From assembly GCF_003628125.1 (NCBI RefSeq), contig NZ_RBZU01000001.1, positions 1,025,793 to 1,089,792 on the forward strand: a stretch of 64,000 nucleotides of DNA, read 5' to 3'. Of the stretch, positions 25,458 to 35,014 are shown in pieces. A program made the position numbers and the translations under genes. Below the pieces are notes generated by a model. The model did not search any database. It was not told the origin of the DNA and was given only the letters and a program-made list of their open reading frames with translations. Position 1 is the first letter of the stretch. The number at the start of each line of letters is the position of its first letter. Origin of the DNA: Pararobbsia silviterrae (GTDB lineage Bacteria; Pseudomonadota; Gammaproteobacteria; Burkholderiales; Burkholderiaceae).

Positions 25458-25715
25458 ATGTCAGATCATCGCGACAAACGGGCGAGTCGTCCGGCGCATT
25501 CGAGCGCAAGCCGAGGAACGCGTCTGCCGAACCCGATCGAAGTTCAGAAGGCGCTTGGCGGCCTCGCGTATCCCGCGTCCAAACGCGCGCTCGTCGAATG
25601 TGCGCGAGCGCGCGGCGCGAAACACGAGATTGTCAGTACACTGGATCAACTTCCCGATGGCGATTACGTCGGGCCTGCCGCGATCTCGCGCGCGATGGGC
25701 AAGCTCTGGCATTAG
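25458..25715 (+). CDS. DUF2795 protein
   Basis: This 85-aa protein has a basic, disordered N-terminus and a DUF2795 domain from about residue 25 (NPIEVQKALGGLAYP, then LPDGDYVGPAAISRAMGKLW). ATG 25458 follows GAGGAGGG. The domain is a small helical module of unknown function common in soil bacteria. Confidence 0.85.
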   Translation: MSDHRDKRASRPAHSSASRGTRLPNPIEVQKALGGLAYPASKRALVECARARGAKHEIVSTLDQLPDGDYVGPAAISRAMGKLWH

Positions 25716-25791
25716 CAGGCCGCGCCGAGCGTTCATCGCCGCGCGGTGACGGCGTCGAAGCTCGGGCCGCGCGGTCCGAAGGAGCAGGGCG

Positions 25792-26712
25792 TTGAAATCG
25801 CGAGTGCGCATGGACAAGGCGCGGCTGCGTCGATGGGCCGACTGGGTCGTCGAACCCGTCCTGTCGTGGATCGGTCATCGCGGCGCGTCATCGGCCGCGT
25901 CGATCGCGTTTTATACGGCTTTTTCATTGTCTCCGACGCTCGTGATCGTCATTGCGGTCGCGAGCTTCGCCTATGGGGCCGACGCGATCCAGGGCCGCCT
26001 GTTCGATCAGATCCGCGGGGTCGTGGGCAACGACGCGGCAGGCACGATCCAGGCCATGGTCGCGAACGCGCGGCACGCGAATCTCGCGGCGGGCACCACA
26101 TTGATCTCGCTGGTGGCGGTGCTCGTCGGCGCATCGGCGACGTTCTCGTCGCTGCATGCCGCGTTGAATCTGATCTGGCCGATCGAGGAGGCGCATCGCA
26201 AGCCGACCGACAACCTGATCTCGCTCGTCAAGCTGCGGCTGATTTCGTTCGGACTGGTCGTCGGCGTCGGCTTTCTCGTCGTCGTCCTGCAGGTGCTCGA
26301 TACGGTCGTCAATATGCTCGGCCGGTGGGTCTGGGGCCAGTCGAGCGTTTCGTATCTGCTCGCGAACGGCGCCCAGCATCTGACGAGTGTCGCGGTCCTG
26401 ATCTGCGCGTTTTCGGCGCTGCTCAAGTTCCTGCCCGACGCCGTGATGGAGTGGCGCGACTCGACGCTCGGCGCGGTCGCCGCGGCCTTGTTGTTCGGCG
26501 CCGGGAAGAATCTGTTCTCGGTCTATCTCGCGCATGCGGGCACGGCGAACATGTTCGGCGCGGCAGGCTCGCTCGCCGTGATCCTCATGTGGCTCTACTA
26601 CTCGTCGGCGGTCTTTCTGTTCGGCGCGGAAGTCGCCGCGTATAGCGCCAAAGAACGTGCGCGGAGACAAGTTCCCGAGACACCGTCTCCGGATATGTAT
26701 CGGACGCTATGA
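25792..26712 (+). CDS. YihY/BrkB-family inner-membrane protein
   Basis: This 306-aa protein has about six transmembrane helices and the family motif SIAFYTAFSLSPTLVI near residue 40, with LWPIEEAHRKPTDN-type loops and LYYSSAVFLFGAE near the end. The family includes UPF0761 YihY and BrkB, of uncertain transport role. The start is TTG 25792, seven bases after AAGGAG; the ATG at 25810 has no ribosome-binding site. Confidence 0.9.
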   Translation: MKSRVRMDKARLRRWADWVVEPVLSWIGHRGASSAASIAFYTAFSLSPTLVIVIAVASFAYGADAIQGRLFDQIRGVVGNDAAGTIQAMVANARHANLAAGTTLISLVAVLVGASATFSSLHAALNLIWPIEEAHRKPTDNLISLVKLRLISFGLVVGVGFLVVVLQVLDTVVNMLGRWVWGQSSVSYLLANGAQHLTSVAVLICAFSALLKFLPDAVMEWRDSTLGAVAAALLFGAGKNLFSVYLAHAGTANMFGAAGSLAVILMWLYYSSAVFLFGAEVAAYSAKERARRQVPETPSPDMYRTL

Positions 26713-26829
26713 CAGAACGCGGAGTGGTTTTGATGTCGCTCCGCCGGTTTGCGTCGTGCGACCGTGTTTGGCATGCGGCGCGGCCGCCATGACCGCACCG
26801 CGCGCCGCCGCGTACGCGCGATCGTCGGA

Positions 26830-28386
26830 CTAGGACGCCTGCAACTGACGGCGCATTTCCGCGGGCGGCACTTTCATGAGCCGGCGATACTTCGCGACGG
26901 TCCGGCGCGCGACGATGACGCCCTGATCGGCGAGCAGCTTCGCCAGCGTGACGTCGGAGAGCGGCGACGCGACGTCTTCGGCGTCGATCATTTCCTTGAG
27001 CAGCGCGCGCACGGCGGCCGACGAACACGTGCCGCCGCTCTCGGTGCTCAGTTCGCGCGGGAAGAAGTGCTTGAACTCGAAGATGCCGCGCGGCGTCGCC
27101 ATATATTTGTTGCCGGTCGCGCGCGAGACCGTCGATTCGTGCAGGCCGAGTTCCTCGGCGACATCGCGCAGCACCATCGGTTTGAGTGCGATCTCACCGT
27201 ATTCGAAGAACGCTTTCTGATGCGCGACGATGCATTCGGCGACGCGCTGAATCGTCGTGAAGCGCTGCTGCGCGTTGCGAATCAGCCAGCGCGCTTCCTG
27301 CAGTTGCTGCGCGAGCGGCGAACGGCTCGTCGCGCCGCACTGCGCGAACATTTCCGCATACATCCGATGGATGCGCGTGCGCGGCTGCACGGCCGGGTTG
27401 ATCTGCACGACCCAACGGTTCTTGATCGAACGCACGATCACGTCGGGCACGATGTAGTTGTTTTCATCGCGTCCGAATGCGTCGCCGGGACGCGGGTCGA
27501 GCTTGCGCACCAGCGCGCACGCGATCCGGATCTGATCGGCCGGGCAGCCGAGTTGGCGTTGCAGTTCCGCGAGTTCGCGGCGCGCCATGCGATCGAGATG
27601 ATGATTGACGATCTGCAGCGCGATATCGCGGCCTTCGGTGTCCGACGGCAGCGCCTGCAACTGTAGCGACAGGCACTCGGAGAGCGAACGCGCCGCGAGG
27701 CCCGGCGCATCGAGCCGTTGCACGAGCGTCAGCGCGACATGGAGATCGTCTTCGGTCATCGGCGGATCGAGCGTCACGAGTTTCGCGAGTTCGTCGAGCG
27801 ACTGGCGCAGATAGCCGTCGTCATCGAGGGCTTCGATGATGAGCTGCGCGGCGATCGCGTCGCGGTCGGGCATCGCGCACATGCGCAGCGCCTCGTGGAG
27901 ATGATCGCGTAGCGTCGCTTTGGCATGGATCCATTCGGTCGGATCGTTGTCTTCGCCGTCGTGACGCGTCGAGCGCTGCGCATAGGGGTCCGCCGGAAAA
28001 TCGCCGGCGGCCGCGCCGTCGCGTTCATCGGTATCGGCGAGCGCATCGGCGATGACTTCGGCGGGCACGTCCTGACCGTCGGGCGCGAGGTCATGGCTCG
28101 CGGTGTCCGTGATCGCGTCGTTCGCAAGCGCGCTCGCGGTCTCGCCGAATTCGGCGCTCGTCGCGGGGTCCTCGCCTGCGGCCGCATCGAGACCGGCCTC
28201 GTCCTGCGTATCGGTCTCCTCGGCGCTCTGGCCGTCGTCGAATTCGAGGAACGGATTCGTATCGAGCGCTTGACGAAGTTCCTGGGCGAATTCCATCGAC
28301 GAGAGCTGTAAAAGACGCACGGATTGCTGAAGACGCGGGGTCAGCGTCAAGCTTTGTTTGGCTCTGAGTTCGACAGTAGGATGCAT
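26830..28386 (-). CDS. rpoN: RNA polymerase sigma-54 factor
   Basis: This 518-aa sigma factor recognises -24/-12 promoters. Region I is the Gln/Leu-rich N-terminus (LTPRLQQSVRLLQLSSMEF) that activators act on. Region II is a long acidic linker (about 50-135). The core-binding and DNA-binding domains follow, and the RpoN box ARRTVAKYR lies near the C-terminus. It is not next to lptB, hpf or ptsN, the usual partners of the housekeeping copy, so it may be a second rpoN. Four sigma-54 activators and two matching promoters lie within the same 28 kb. Confidence 0.95.
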   Translation of the reverse strand: MHPTVELRAKQSLTLTPRLQQSVRLLQLSSMEFAQELRQALDTNPFLEFDDGQSAEETDTQDEAGLDAAAGEDPATSAEFGETASALANDAITDTASHDLAPDGQDVPAEVIADALADTDERDGAAAGDFPADPYAQRSTRHDGEDNDPTEWIHAKATLRDHLHEALRMCAMPDRDAIAAQLIIEALDDDGYLRQSLDELAKLVTLDPPMTEDDLHVALTLVQRLDAPGLAARSLSECLSLQLQALPSDTEGRDIALQIVNHHLDRMARRELAELQRQLGCPADQIRIACALVRKLDPRPGDAFGRDENNYIVPDVIVRSIKNRWVVQINPAVQPRTRIHRMYAEMFAQCGATSRSPLAQQLQEARWLIRNAQQRFTTIQRVAECIVAHQKAFFEYGEIALKPMVLRDVAEELGLHESTVSRATGNKYMATPRGIFEFKHFFPRELSTESGGTCSSAAVRALLKEMIDAEDVASPLSDVTLAKLLADQGVIVARRTVAKYRRLMKVPPAEMRRQLQAS

Positions 28387-28933
28387 GAGTCCGCTCCGGC
28401 TAGATGACGTCTTGGACTCCAAGTAAAGCAACCCCCGTACCAATGCGCGCCAACACCGGTGCACAAGCGGGATTGCGCGAAATCGAAAAGGTCGAGGCAC
28501 GGCGTGTGCCGGGCAGAATTTACAAGGCGGGCGCGTGATCCGCCCGGCGCGCGCGCCGTCCCGAACCGGAATCCTTTCAAATGTAACGACGGCGCGTACG
28601 CGGGCGCGTCCCATTTGTCGGGCGCGCCCTTATCGGACTATTCTTGAGACGAAGGGGCGTCGTGCGGCGCGGTCGGAGTCCGGCCCCGTAATTTCCCTAG
28701 CTTGATGACAGATCGATGTATAGGGGTCGAATTTCGTCTTGATTAAGCGTGCATGCTTAAGTTTTTTAACGCCGAAAATGAGCGGTTATACATATGAATC
28801 AAGGGCGTTGGCCAATATGAAGCCTTAGCCCGAGGGAATGAATGCCGCATTGATTTTCGATAAGCATGCTCAATAGTGAAGGGCCTGGTCAGTGAGCGTT
28901 GTTATGCGGCCACGCAAACGATAGGAGTGTGCA
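28387..28933. other. AT-rich spacer between rpoN and the BON gene
   Basis: These 547 bases hold no coding frame. The second half is much AT-richer than the window average. A small hairpin (TTAAGC/GCTTAA, 28743-28760) followed by T6 resembles a weak terminator but no gene ends nearby. It likely carries the divergent promoters of rpoN and the BON protein gene. Confidence 0.5.
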
Positions 28934-29593
28934 ATGACCGCTTCGCAGAGTCAGCGTAAAACTTATAATCCCGGCGTGACAGTCGATCAGGACGGTGGAT
29001 ATGGCGAGGCGCCCGGCGAGGGACCGCACCATAACCGCGGCGATCTCGAGCGGCAAAATGAGCCTGGCTTTCGAGAGACGCACGCGCCTGACGATGGGGC
29101 GGGGCACGCGAATGCGGTAAGCTTCGACAACACGCAGGACCCAAAAAACATAAAGTCGCAGGAGACACTCGAGCACAGAGCGCAGCAGAGGGTTGGAGAA
29201 GACCAGCAGGTCCAGGCTTTCGTCGAGCCGACGCCCCCCGATGCCGTGCGCGCCGCGGCCGGTACGGATGTGCATGACGACATGCCCGTTGATCGCGTCG
29301 ACCACACCGATTCCGCAGCCGATTTATCCCCCGACAGATTCAGGACCGACGCCGATATTCTCGCGGAGGTCACAGAACGCCTGATGCGCACCGAGTCGCT
29401 TGATATCTCGGATGTGCGGATAGCGGTAGTGAGTGCGAATGTCACGTTGGAAGGGTTTGTGCCGCATCGTTTCATGCAGCATGTAATAGAAGATGTCGTG
29501 GACCACTGCGCCGGCGTCCGCGAGATCGACAACCGCATTCACGTCAGGCACCGGCCTGGCGAGGATGAGCCGACACTCTCGATCGGCAATTGA
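28934..29593 (+). CDS. Cytoplasmic BON-domain protein
   Basis: This 219-aa protein has a long hydrophilic N-terminal region and a C-terminal BON domain from about 140 (DADILAEVTERLMRTE ... VTLEGFVPHRFMQHVIED). There is no signal peptide, unusual for BON proteins, which are mostly periplasmic. ATG 28934 follows TAGGAG. Codon use is less GC-biased than in neighbouring genes, so it may be a recent arrival or a lineage-specific gene. Confidence 0.85.
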   Translation: MTASQSQRKTYNPGVTVDQDGGYGEAPGEGPHHNRGDLERQNEPGFRETHAPDDGAGHANAVSFDNTQDPKNIKSQETLEHRAQQRVGEDQQVQAFVEPTPPDAVRAAAGTDVHDDMPVDRVDHTDSAADLSPDRFRTDADILAEVTERLMRTESLDISDVRIAVVSANVTLEGFVPHRFMQHVIEDVVDHCAGVREIDNRIHVRHRPGEDEPTLSIGN

Positions 29594-29688
29594 CCGGTGT
29601 GGCGCGTCCTCGCTAGGGCGGCGGCGTAGGCCGCCTCAGTGAGGTTGTGCGGGCACTGGTTTTTTCATGGCAAACAAGGAGAAATTGA

Positions 29689-30030
29689 ATGAAATCTGTG
29701 GACTTCCTGAAGGCGATCGGTGGTGTTGCTGCTGTCGTGTTCGCGCTGAACGTGTACGCACAAGCGAGCGACGCTGCAGCTCCGGCTGCTGCTCCGGCCG
29801 CATCGTCGAAGGCTGCGAACCGTGCGCTCGTCAAGAAGGTGCGTAAGGCACTGGCACACGCAAAGGGCCTCGAGCCGACGCGTATCTACACGAAGGCCGT
29901 CGACGGCGTCGTGACGCTGACGGGTTCGGTGCCGGAGCAAGGCCAAGTCGATATCGCCACGCAAGCCGCTCAAAGCGTCGAAGGCGTGTCGTCGGTGTCG
30001 AACAAGCTGACCGTTCGCTCGAACAACTAA
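29689..30030 (+). CDS. Periplasmic BON-domain protein
   Basis: This 113-aa exported protein has a signal peptide ending VYA near residue 24, an Ala/Pro linker and a single BON domain (ALVKKVRKALAHA ... GVVTLTGSVPEQGQVDIATQAA). BON modules bind phospholipid surfaces and help envelope stress survival (OsmY-type). ATG 29689 follows AAGGAG, and a strong terminator follows. Confidence 0.92.
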   Translation: MKSVDFLKAIGGVAAVVFALNVYAQASDAAAPAAAPAASSKAANRALVKKVRKALAHAKGLEPTRIYTKAVDGVVTLTGSVPEQGQVDIATQAAQSVEGVSSVSNKLTVRSNN

Positions 30031-30066
30031 TCGCGGCAGTACGGGTCACCGTACTCTCGTGCAGAC

Positions 30067-30100
30067 GAAAAGCGGCGCTGATGCGCCGCTTTTCTTGTTT
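30067..30100 (+). terminator. Intrinsic terminator of the BON gene
   Basis: A perfect 12-bp stem (GAAAAGCGGCGC, loop TGAT) ends in TTGTTT, 37 bases after the stop codon. With the A-rich left arm it could also serve the minus-strand gene ending at 30252. Confidence 0.88.
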
Positions 30101-30251
30101 CAGGCGTCCGATTTGCGAGCGTTCGACGGCGTGCCGGCACACGACGCGCGGCGATCGTCACGAGGGTCGTCGCCTCACGATATCGATAGCGATATCGACA
30201 TCGAATCGATCGCACGACAACTGCGATGAACGACGGACGACGTCCGTCGCA

Positions 30252-30698
30252 TCAACGGACCGCCGCATACTGGTCACGCAGATCGCGGATCCGATCGTGG
30301 TTTTGCAGCACACCCTGAAACTGCACTTCGACGAGCGTTCGCACCTCGACCGGCAAGTCCTTGTCGAGCGCTGCGCGATAACGCTTCTTCGCGGCGTCTT
30401 CACCCTGCTCGCAATCGGCGAGGATCGCGCGATTGTCACGCGTCGACAGCGCGGACTTGACGTCGACCCAACCGCGATGCAATGCGCCGCTGACGGACCC
30501 TCTGTCTTCGGGTTTGCCGCCCAGCTGGATCACGAGCGACTGAAGCTCGCGGACGGCGTCCGCGCACGCGTTGGCGCGCGACGTGAACAGGGTTCTCAGC
30601 GCCGGATCGGTCGTGTCTTGCGCCGCTTTGAGGAAGCCTTGTTCACCGTCCTTCGACGTTTCGATCAGGTCATTGAGTACGGATACCGTATTCGTCAT
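30252..30698 (-). CDS. PA2169-family four-helix-bundle protein (DUF2383)
   Basis: This 148-aa all-helical protein has the DUF2383 pattern: SVLNDLIETSKDGEQGFLKAA at the start, a central GSVSGALHRGWVDVKSAL and a C-terminal VQFQGVLQNHDRIRDLRDQ. It is ferritin-like in fold and of unknown function, often found with stress genes. The start at 30698 is preceded by AAGGAGAACATCG. Confidence 0.92.
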   Translation of the reverse strand: MTNTVSVLNDLIETSKDGEQGFLKAAQDTTDPALRTLFTSRANACADAVRELQSLVIQLGGKPEDRGSVSGALHRGWVDVKSALSTRDNRAILADCEQGEDAAKKRYRAALDKDLPVEVRTLVEVQFQGVLQNHDRIRDLRDQYAAVR

Positions 30699-31482
30699 CG
30701 ATGTTCTCCTTGTGCTTGAAGGCCCATGACGTCATGAGGCCGATCGAGCCCCGCGCGGCACGACCCGACGGATGCGCGGATTGATGCACCCATTGATGCA
30801 CCCATTGATGCGCGACGTGGGCGGTGCGTGAGCGATCGCTCACACGGCAATGCTCGCCGTGCGGTGCGTCTCGCGGGATCACGGGGCTTGCCGTATCCGC
30901 GCATCGGCCGTGCCCGGCCGCGCGTCGCGTGTCGGAGAGGCCGGTCGTCGGCGAGCGCGCGGGCCCATGGTGTGCCGCGCGTATGCGCCTTGCCGCGCGG
31001 CGTGAGGCCGACGCGCGAGGCAAGCCGATATGTGCGCGAATGACAGCGGCTTGGTAATAAGGCGTCGTCGAACGGCGCCGTCATGACGCCGCCGCGCGCG
31101 GCCGATCGGATCAACACGCGGGCTGGAGATCTTTCAATTCGCTTGGAGAGACGGCGCCGCCGCAAGCGATCTCGGCGACCGGCGTCGAATCGCATCAACG
31201 TCGAGGCCTCCCCAGTGAGTGCCGACTTCACTCGCAAGCCACGTCATGCGCGCATGCGCATATGACTGCGTGCGCGTCTCGGGATCGCCGGCGAATGGGG
31301 GGCGGGAATGGGTGCGGGAACGGATCGGCGATCGGACATGCGAGTGGTCTTTGATGCAGGGCATCGCGCGGCCTCGAGCACGGACATGCGCGCTGCGTCG
31401 GCATGCTGTTTGCATGGTGTTCGTCGGTCGCGCGGCCGGGTGCGCGCCCGCACACGCAGGGACACATACGGGGTACATCGTC
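30699..31482. other. Long repeat-bearing spacer
   Basis: This 784-base stretch has many short open frames on both strands but none with a ribosome-binding site and consistent coding bias. It contains a 12-bp tandem repeat (30780-30812). It may be a decayed gene region, but I recognise nothing. Confidence 0.5.
30780..30812. repeat. 12-bp tandem repeat
   Basis: ATTGATGCACCC occurs twice exactly and a third time in part, just upstream of the DUF2383 gene start. Confidence 0.8.
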
Positions 31483-31722
31483 ATGAAACGGAAACACGTC
31501 CAGATACGGCAATGGCTGTTGTTTGTCGCGCTCGTCGCGGTCGCGTTGTACCTGCACGAGCGCTACCCGATCGAGTCGTGGGCACAAACGGCGGATGAGC
31601 AGCGCATCGATGACGACGCGTCACAAGGCGACGTCGCGCAAGGTCCGTCGTCAACCCCGCTTGCGACACAACATGTGGCGCCTTCGCGGCGCGACGCCTC
31701 GCGCGTCGCATTGCAGTCGTAG
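31483..31722 (+). CDS. Small single-span membrane protein
   Basis: This 79-aa protein has a basic N-terminus (MKRKHVQIRQ), one transmembrane helix at about 11-24 (WLLFVALVAVALYL) and a hydrophilic acidic-then-basic tail. The positive-inside rule puts the tail in the periplasm. The ribosome-binding site is weak. It is longer upstream in frame, but the short form gives the sensible membrane protein. Confidence 0.5.
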   Translation: MKRKHVQIRQWLLFVALVAVALYLHERYPIESWAQTADEQRIDDDASQGDVAQGPSSTPLATQHVAPSRRDASRVALQS

Positions 31723-32121
31723 GCGGCAAGTTCGTGCCGTCGCTTCAACGATCGCGCCGACGATATCGCGGCGGTCGTGCGCCTCACATGACCGCGCGCC
31801 GGCCGCACCTTGCACGCCGGAATGGCATCGCGTTCGAATGGACTTCCATGGTTTGATGATGCGTAACAGTGACAGTTACGTATTCGCGCACGCGCGAACG
31901 TGTGCCGCGCGCGTGCTGCGACGGCGCGTGCATTCGAAGGTTCGACAAAACGGACCGGGCGGCGTCGATACGATCGCTACCGCGCGCGACGCGATTGGAC
32001 GGCGCCACGCGCGGCATGTCGATTCGAAGTCGGTCATGCCGACGTCACACGCGGGCATGACGCAGACATCGCATGATCTCGCGTGCGGTCGACGGCGACT
32101 CGGCAATGCGCTCGCACGGGC
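31723..32121. other. Spacer with no recognised feature
   Basis: These 399 bases hold only short frames with no start signal. I see no promoter, hairpin or repeat of note. Confidence 0.4.
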
Positions 32122-32283
32122 TCAGCCGACTTTGACGTAAGTAAAGACTTTCGACACGCTCGGGGGCACATAGGCCTCGCCGATTCTGACGCGTGGCGTG
32201 AGGCGTTTGCGTTGATCCCACCAGACACGTCGTTGATGATGCGTGAGAAACCGCAAATGACGGCGATACGCAAAAATACTCAT
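32122..32283 (-). CDS. Small basic hypothetical protein
   Basis: This 53-aa protein is rich in Arg, His and aromatic residues (MSIFAYRRHLRFLTHHQRRV then VWWDQRKRL) and ends VFTYVKVG. ATG 32283 is preceded by GCGAGGCC. Composition is protein-like rather than random GC-rich translation, and the frame stands alone in a 950-base gap. No family recognised. Confidence 0.48.
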   Translation of the reverse strand: MSIFAYRRHLRFLTHHQRRVWWDQRKRLTPRVRIGEAYVPPSVSKVFTYVKVG

Positions 32284-32674
32284 GATGGCCTCGCTTACCG
32301 GATTGAAAAGCTCAGGACGCGATGCGTTCCTGCTTTGAACTTCCGATCTTGCGGCACGGCGCGCGGACTCCGTTTTCCTCGCATCGCATGTCGCACGCTT
32401 GCACGTGCTGAATCGCTGGAGCTTTGTTACGCCGATGGTTTCACTTTAGCCAATGCGGCGGATTTCGTCTTACCGTGCTGCGCAGGGAGAGCGAGCAAGG
32501 GATGTGCCAATCGATGCCGGATGCGCGCGCGCGTGGTCTCGACGCGCGCACGTCGGCCGCGATCGGGCGAAAACGATAAAGTCTTGAAACGTTGACCCGG
32601 TTTCGGTGTTCGGCCGTGCGCGCAGTGGGCGCCCACGTGTACGCCCGGCGCGGCCGGGCGCACGGCCGCATGAC
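32284..32674. other. Spacer between the small basic ORF and the MFS gene
   Basis: These 391 bases have no credible gene. They probably carry the promoter of the minus-strand small ORF and the 3' end of the MFS transcript. Confidence 0.4.
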
Positions 32675-34039
32675 TCAGGCCGCGGGCGCCGCGCGGTTTG
32701 CGAGGCGGCTGAGACTGACGACCGCGGCTGTTGCAGAAAAGACCGCGCCGACGATCAACGTGACCGTCGTGCCGTGCGCGGGCACGACGCCGAAAATCAA
32801 CGCGACGAGCGCCGCGCCGAGCGTTTGTCCCGTCAGGCGCGCGGCGCCGAGCATGCCGCTTGCGCCGCCGCTGCGCGAACGCGGCGCCGAGGACAGGATC
32901 GCGCGGTTATTCGGGGTCTGGAACAAACCGTATCCGAAGCCGCAGACGGCCATGCGCCAGCCGATATCGAACGCATCGGGATGCGCGGGCAGTCCCGCGA
33001 GCAGGAACAGGCCCGCGGCGAACGAGAACAGGCCGACGCCGCCGAGCACGCTCGCGGGAACGCGCTCGGACAAGATGCCCGAGATCGGCGCGACGAACAC
33101 GATCGTCAGCGGCCAGGGCGTCATCAGCAAGCCCGTTTCGACCTGCGAGCGGCCGAGCGCATCCTGCAGATAGAACGGCAGCGACACGAACGCGAGCATC
33201 TGCGCGACGAACGCGCAGACCGATGTGCCGATCGCCATCGCGAACATCGGGATCCGGAGCAGATCGACGGGCAGCAGCGGGGCGGTCTGCGAAAGCTGCC
33301 GGCGCACGAAGATCACGCCGATCACGAGCGCGCCGATCGCTTCGGCGATGACCCACGCGCGTCCGTCCGGATGCCCGAGGCCATCGACCGCGAGAATCGC
33401 GAGCCCGAACGTCAGCGCGTTGAGAATCGCGCTCGCATAGTCATAGGGACGATCGTGGACTTCGTTGTTGGGCATCGTGCGCAAGCCGAGCAGCACGGAG
33501 CCGATGCCGAGCGGCACGTTGACCGCGAACAGCCAGTGCCAGCTCGCGATCGACAGGATGCCCGAGGCGAGCGTCGGACCGATCGCGGTCGAGATCGCGA
33601 CGACGCTCGCATTGATCGAGACGCCGCGCGCCAGCTGGCGCGTCGGGAAGATCATCCGGATCACCGCGATATTGACGCTCATGAGCCCCGATGCGCCGAA
33701 GCCCTGGATGGCCCGCGCGATCGCGAGGATCGTCATCGTCGGCGAAAGCGCGCACATCAGCGACGCCACCGTGAACAGCGAGAGGCCGCCGAGATAGACG
33801 CGCCGGAATCCGATGCGTTCGGCGAGCGAGGCAAGCGGCAATAGCGACACCATGACCGCCATCTGATAGGCGTTGACGACCCAGACGGATGTCGCGGGGT
33901 CGGATTTGAGTTCATGGGCGATCGTGGGCAGCGCGACGTTCGCGATCGCGCCGTCGAGTACCGCGAGTATCGTGCCGAGCGCGAGCGCAAGGAGCGCGTA
34001 ATAGCGGCGCGGCGTGGGAAGTCCGTCAGGAGCGTGCAT
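32675..34039 (-). CDS. MFS drug exporter, DHA2 (EmrB/QacA) type
   Basis: This 454-aa inner-membrane carrier exports drugs or metabolites with proton exchange. TM1 carries LDGAIANVALPTI and the loop between TM2 and TM3 LAERIGFRRVYLGG (motif A). AIGPTLASGIL (motif C) is followed by WHWLFAVNVPLG, typical of DHA2 carriers. Start 34039 (MHAPDGLPTPRR) fits the family; the frame runs further upstream without support. It is divergent from the PH-like gene. No regulator gene is adjacent. Confidence 0.92.
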   Translation of the reverse strand: MHAPDGLPTPRRYYALLALALGTILAVLDGAIANVALPTIAHELKSDPATSVWVVNAYQMAVMVSLLPLASLAERIGFRRVYLGGLSLFTVASLMCALSPTMTILAIARAIQGFGASGLMSVNIAVIRMIFPTRQLARGVSINASVVAISTAIGPTLASGILSIASWHWLFAVNVPLGIGSVLLGLRTMPNNEVHDRPYDYASAILNALTFGLAILAVDGLGHPDGRAWVIAEAIGALVIGVIFVRRQLSQTAPLLPVDLLRIPMFAMAIGTSVCAFVAQMLAFVSLPFYLQDALGRSQVETGLLMTPWPLTIVFVAPISGILSERVPASVLGGVGLFSFAAGLFLLAGLPAHPDAFDIGWRMAVCGFGYGLFQTPNNRAILSSAPRSRSGGASGMLGAARLTGQTLGAALVALIFGVVPAHGTTVTLIVGAVFSATAAVVSLSRLANRAAPAA

Positions 34040-34336
34040 GGTTCGCGGCAGGGCGCAGGGACAGGCAAACCGCCATTGTAGCGGCCGCTCCATCGGCGCG
34101 TTTGCGCAGTGCATCGCAACGGTGCGCGCGCGTGTTTCGAAACAGAAACACCGATGCGGGTTTCCGCACACTTCTTTTTTGCCGTCTTGAGCCATCCGGC
34201 GCGCGTGCCGCGTGCGATTTCAGTAACGATTTCGTTGCAAACGCCGCGCAATGTTCGGAGAGCAACATAAAAACGCAATGTGAATCGATACGATGCGCTT
34301 ACCCCGAGATCGTCTCAACGGCCGTCGGAGAATCCA

Positions 34337-35014
34337 ATGCCCACCTTCCTTGCGATCGTCGCCATCGCGTTCGTGACGCTCGCGTGGCTTTCGATTCGAG
34401 AGCAGCGCCGCGAAACGAGCAAACGCGAGCTTCGGCGACGCACGCGTGCGTTCGCGCAGACCTCGGCGGCCTGCCACTACATTCAGGAAATCAATCGAAC
34501 GCGCGCGTTTCCGCTTGCGCCGACCGCGAATCTGCGCGTCGTCGACGGCGAGTTCAGCTTGCTCTTCGAGCATTGCACGCAATATGAAGTCATCAATGCG
34601 CGCGTCGCGCGGCTACGTGCGCGACGCAGCGAGCCCGGCGCGCGTTCGCGCGCGCCGATTCGCGTGCGTTCGGGCGACGGCAGTTCGGAACTCGCGCATC
34701 CGGTCGGCGGCGGCGAGTTGTTTCTGACGAATCAGCGGCTCGTCTTCATGTCGCCCGCACGTTCGACGAATATCCGGCTCGGCGACGTGGTCGGCATTCG
34801 CGGCAATGCCGAGACCTTGTCGATCCATATGGCCAGACGGCGACGCCCCTATCATTTCTCGGTCCAGAATCCCGCGCTCTGGGCCTTGCTCGCGAAGATG
34901 ATGAGCTCGCAGACGCCCGCGACCCCCATGCTGCCCGACGGCATGCGCCTGCATGCCGCACCGACCGGCGTGCCCGGTGAAATCCATCTTGAGGCCACGC
35001 ATACGCGCCGTTGA
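34337..35014 (+). CDS. Membrane-anchored PH/GRAM-like protein
   Basis: This 225-aa protein has an N-terminal transmembrane helix (PTFLAIVAIAFVTLAWL, about 2-18), a basic helical linker and, from about 115, a bacterial PH or GRAM-like domain (GGGELFLTNQRLVFMSP ... RPYHFSVQNPALWALL). ATG 34337 follows GGAGAATCCA. Such domains often sense or bind at the membrane surface. Function unknown. Confidence 0.75.
   Translation: MPTFLAIVAIAFVTLAWLSIREQRRETSKRELRRRTRAFAQTSAACHYIQEINRTRAFPLAPTANLRVVDGEFSLLFEHCTQYEVINARVARLRARRSEPGARSRAPIRVRSGDGSSELAHPVGGGELFLTNQRLVFMSPARSTNIRLGDVVGIRGNAETLSIHMARRRRPYHFSVQNPALWALLAKMMSSQTPATPMLPDGMRLHAAPTGVPGEIHLEATHTRR

Noticed and set aside
28809-28824. Weak sigma-54-like sequence upstream of the cytoplasmic BON gene
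   Set aside because: GG and GC spacing is right but the remaining bases do not match the consensus.
30699-31482. Several short open frames on both strands in the spacer
   Set aside because: None has a ribosome-binding site, a domain or steady codon bias; they overlap each other in conflicting frames.
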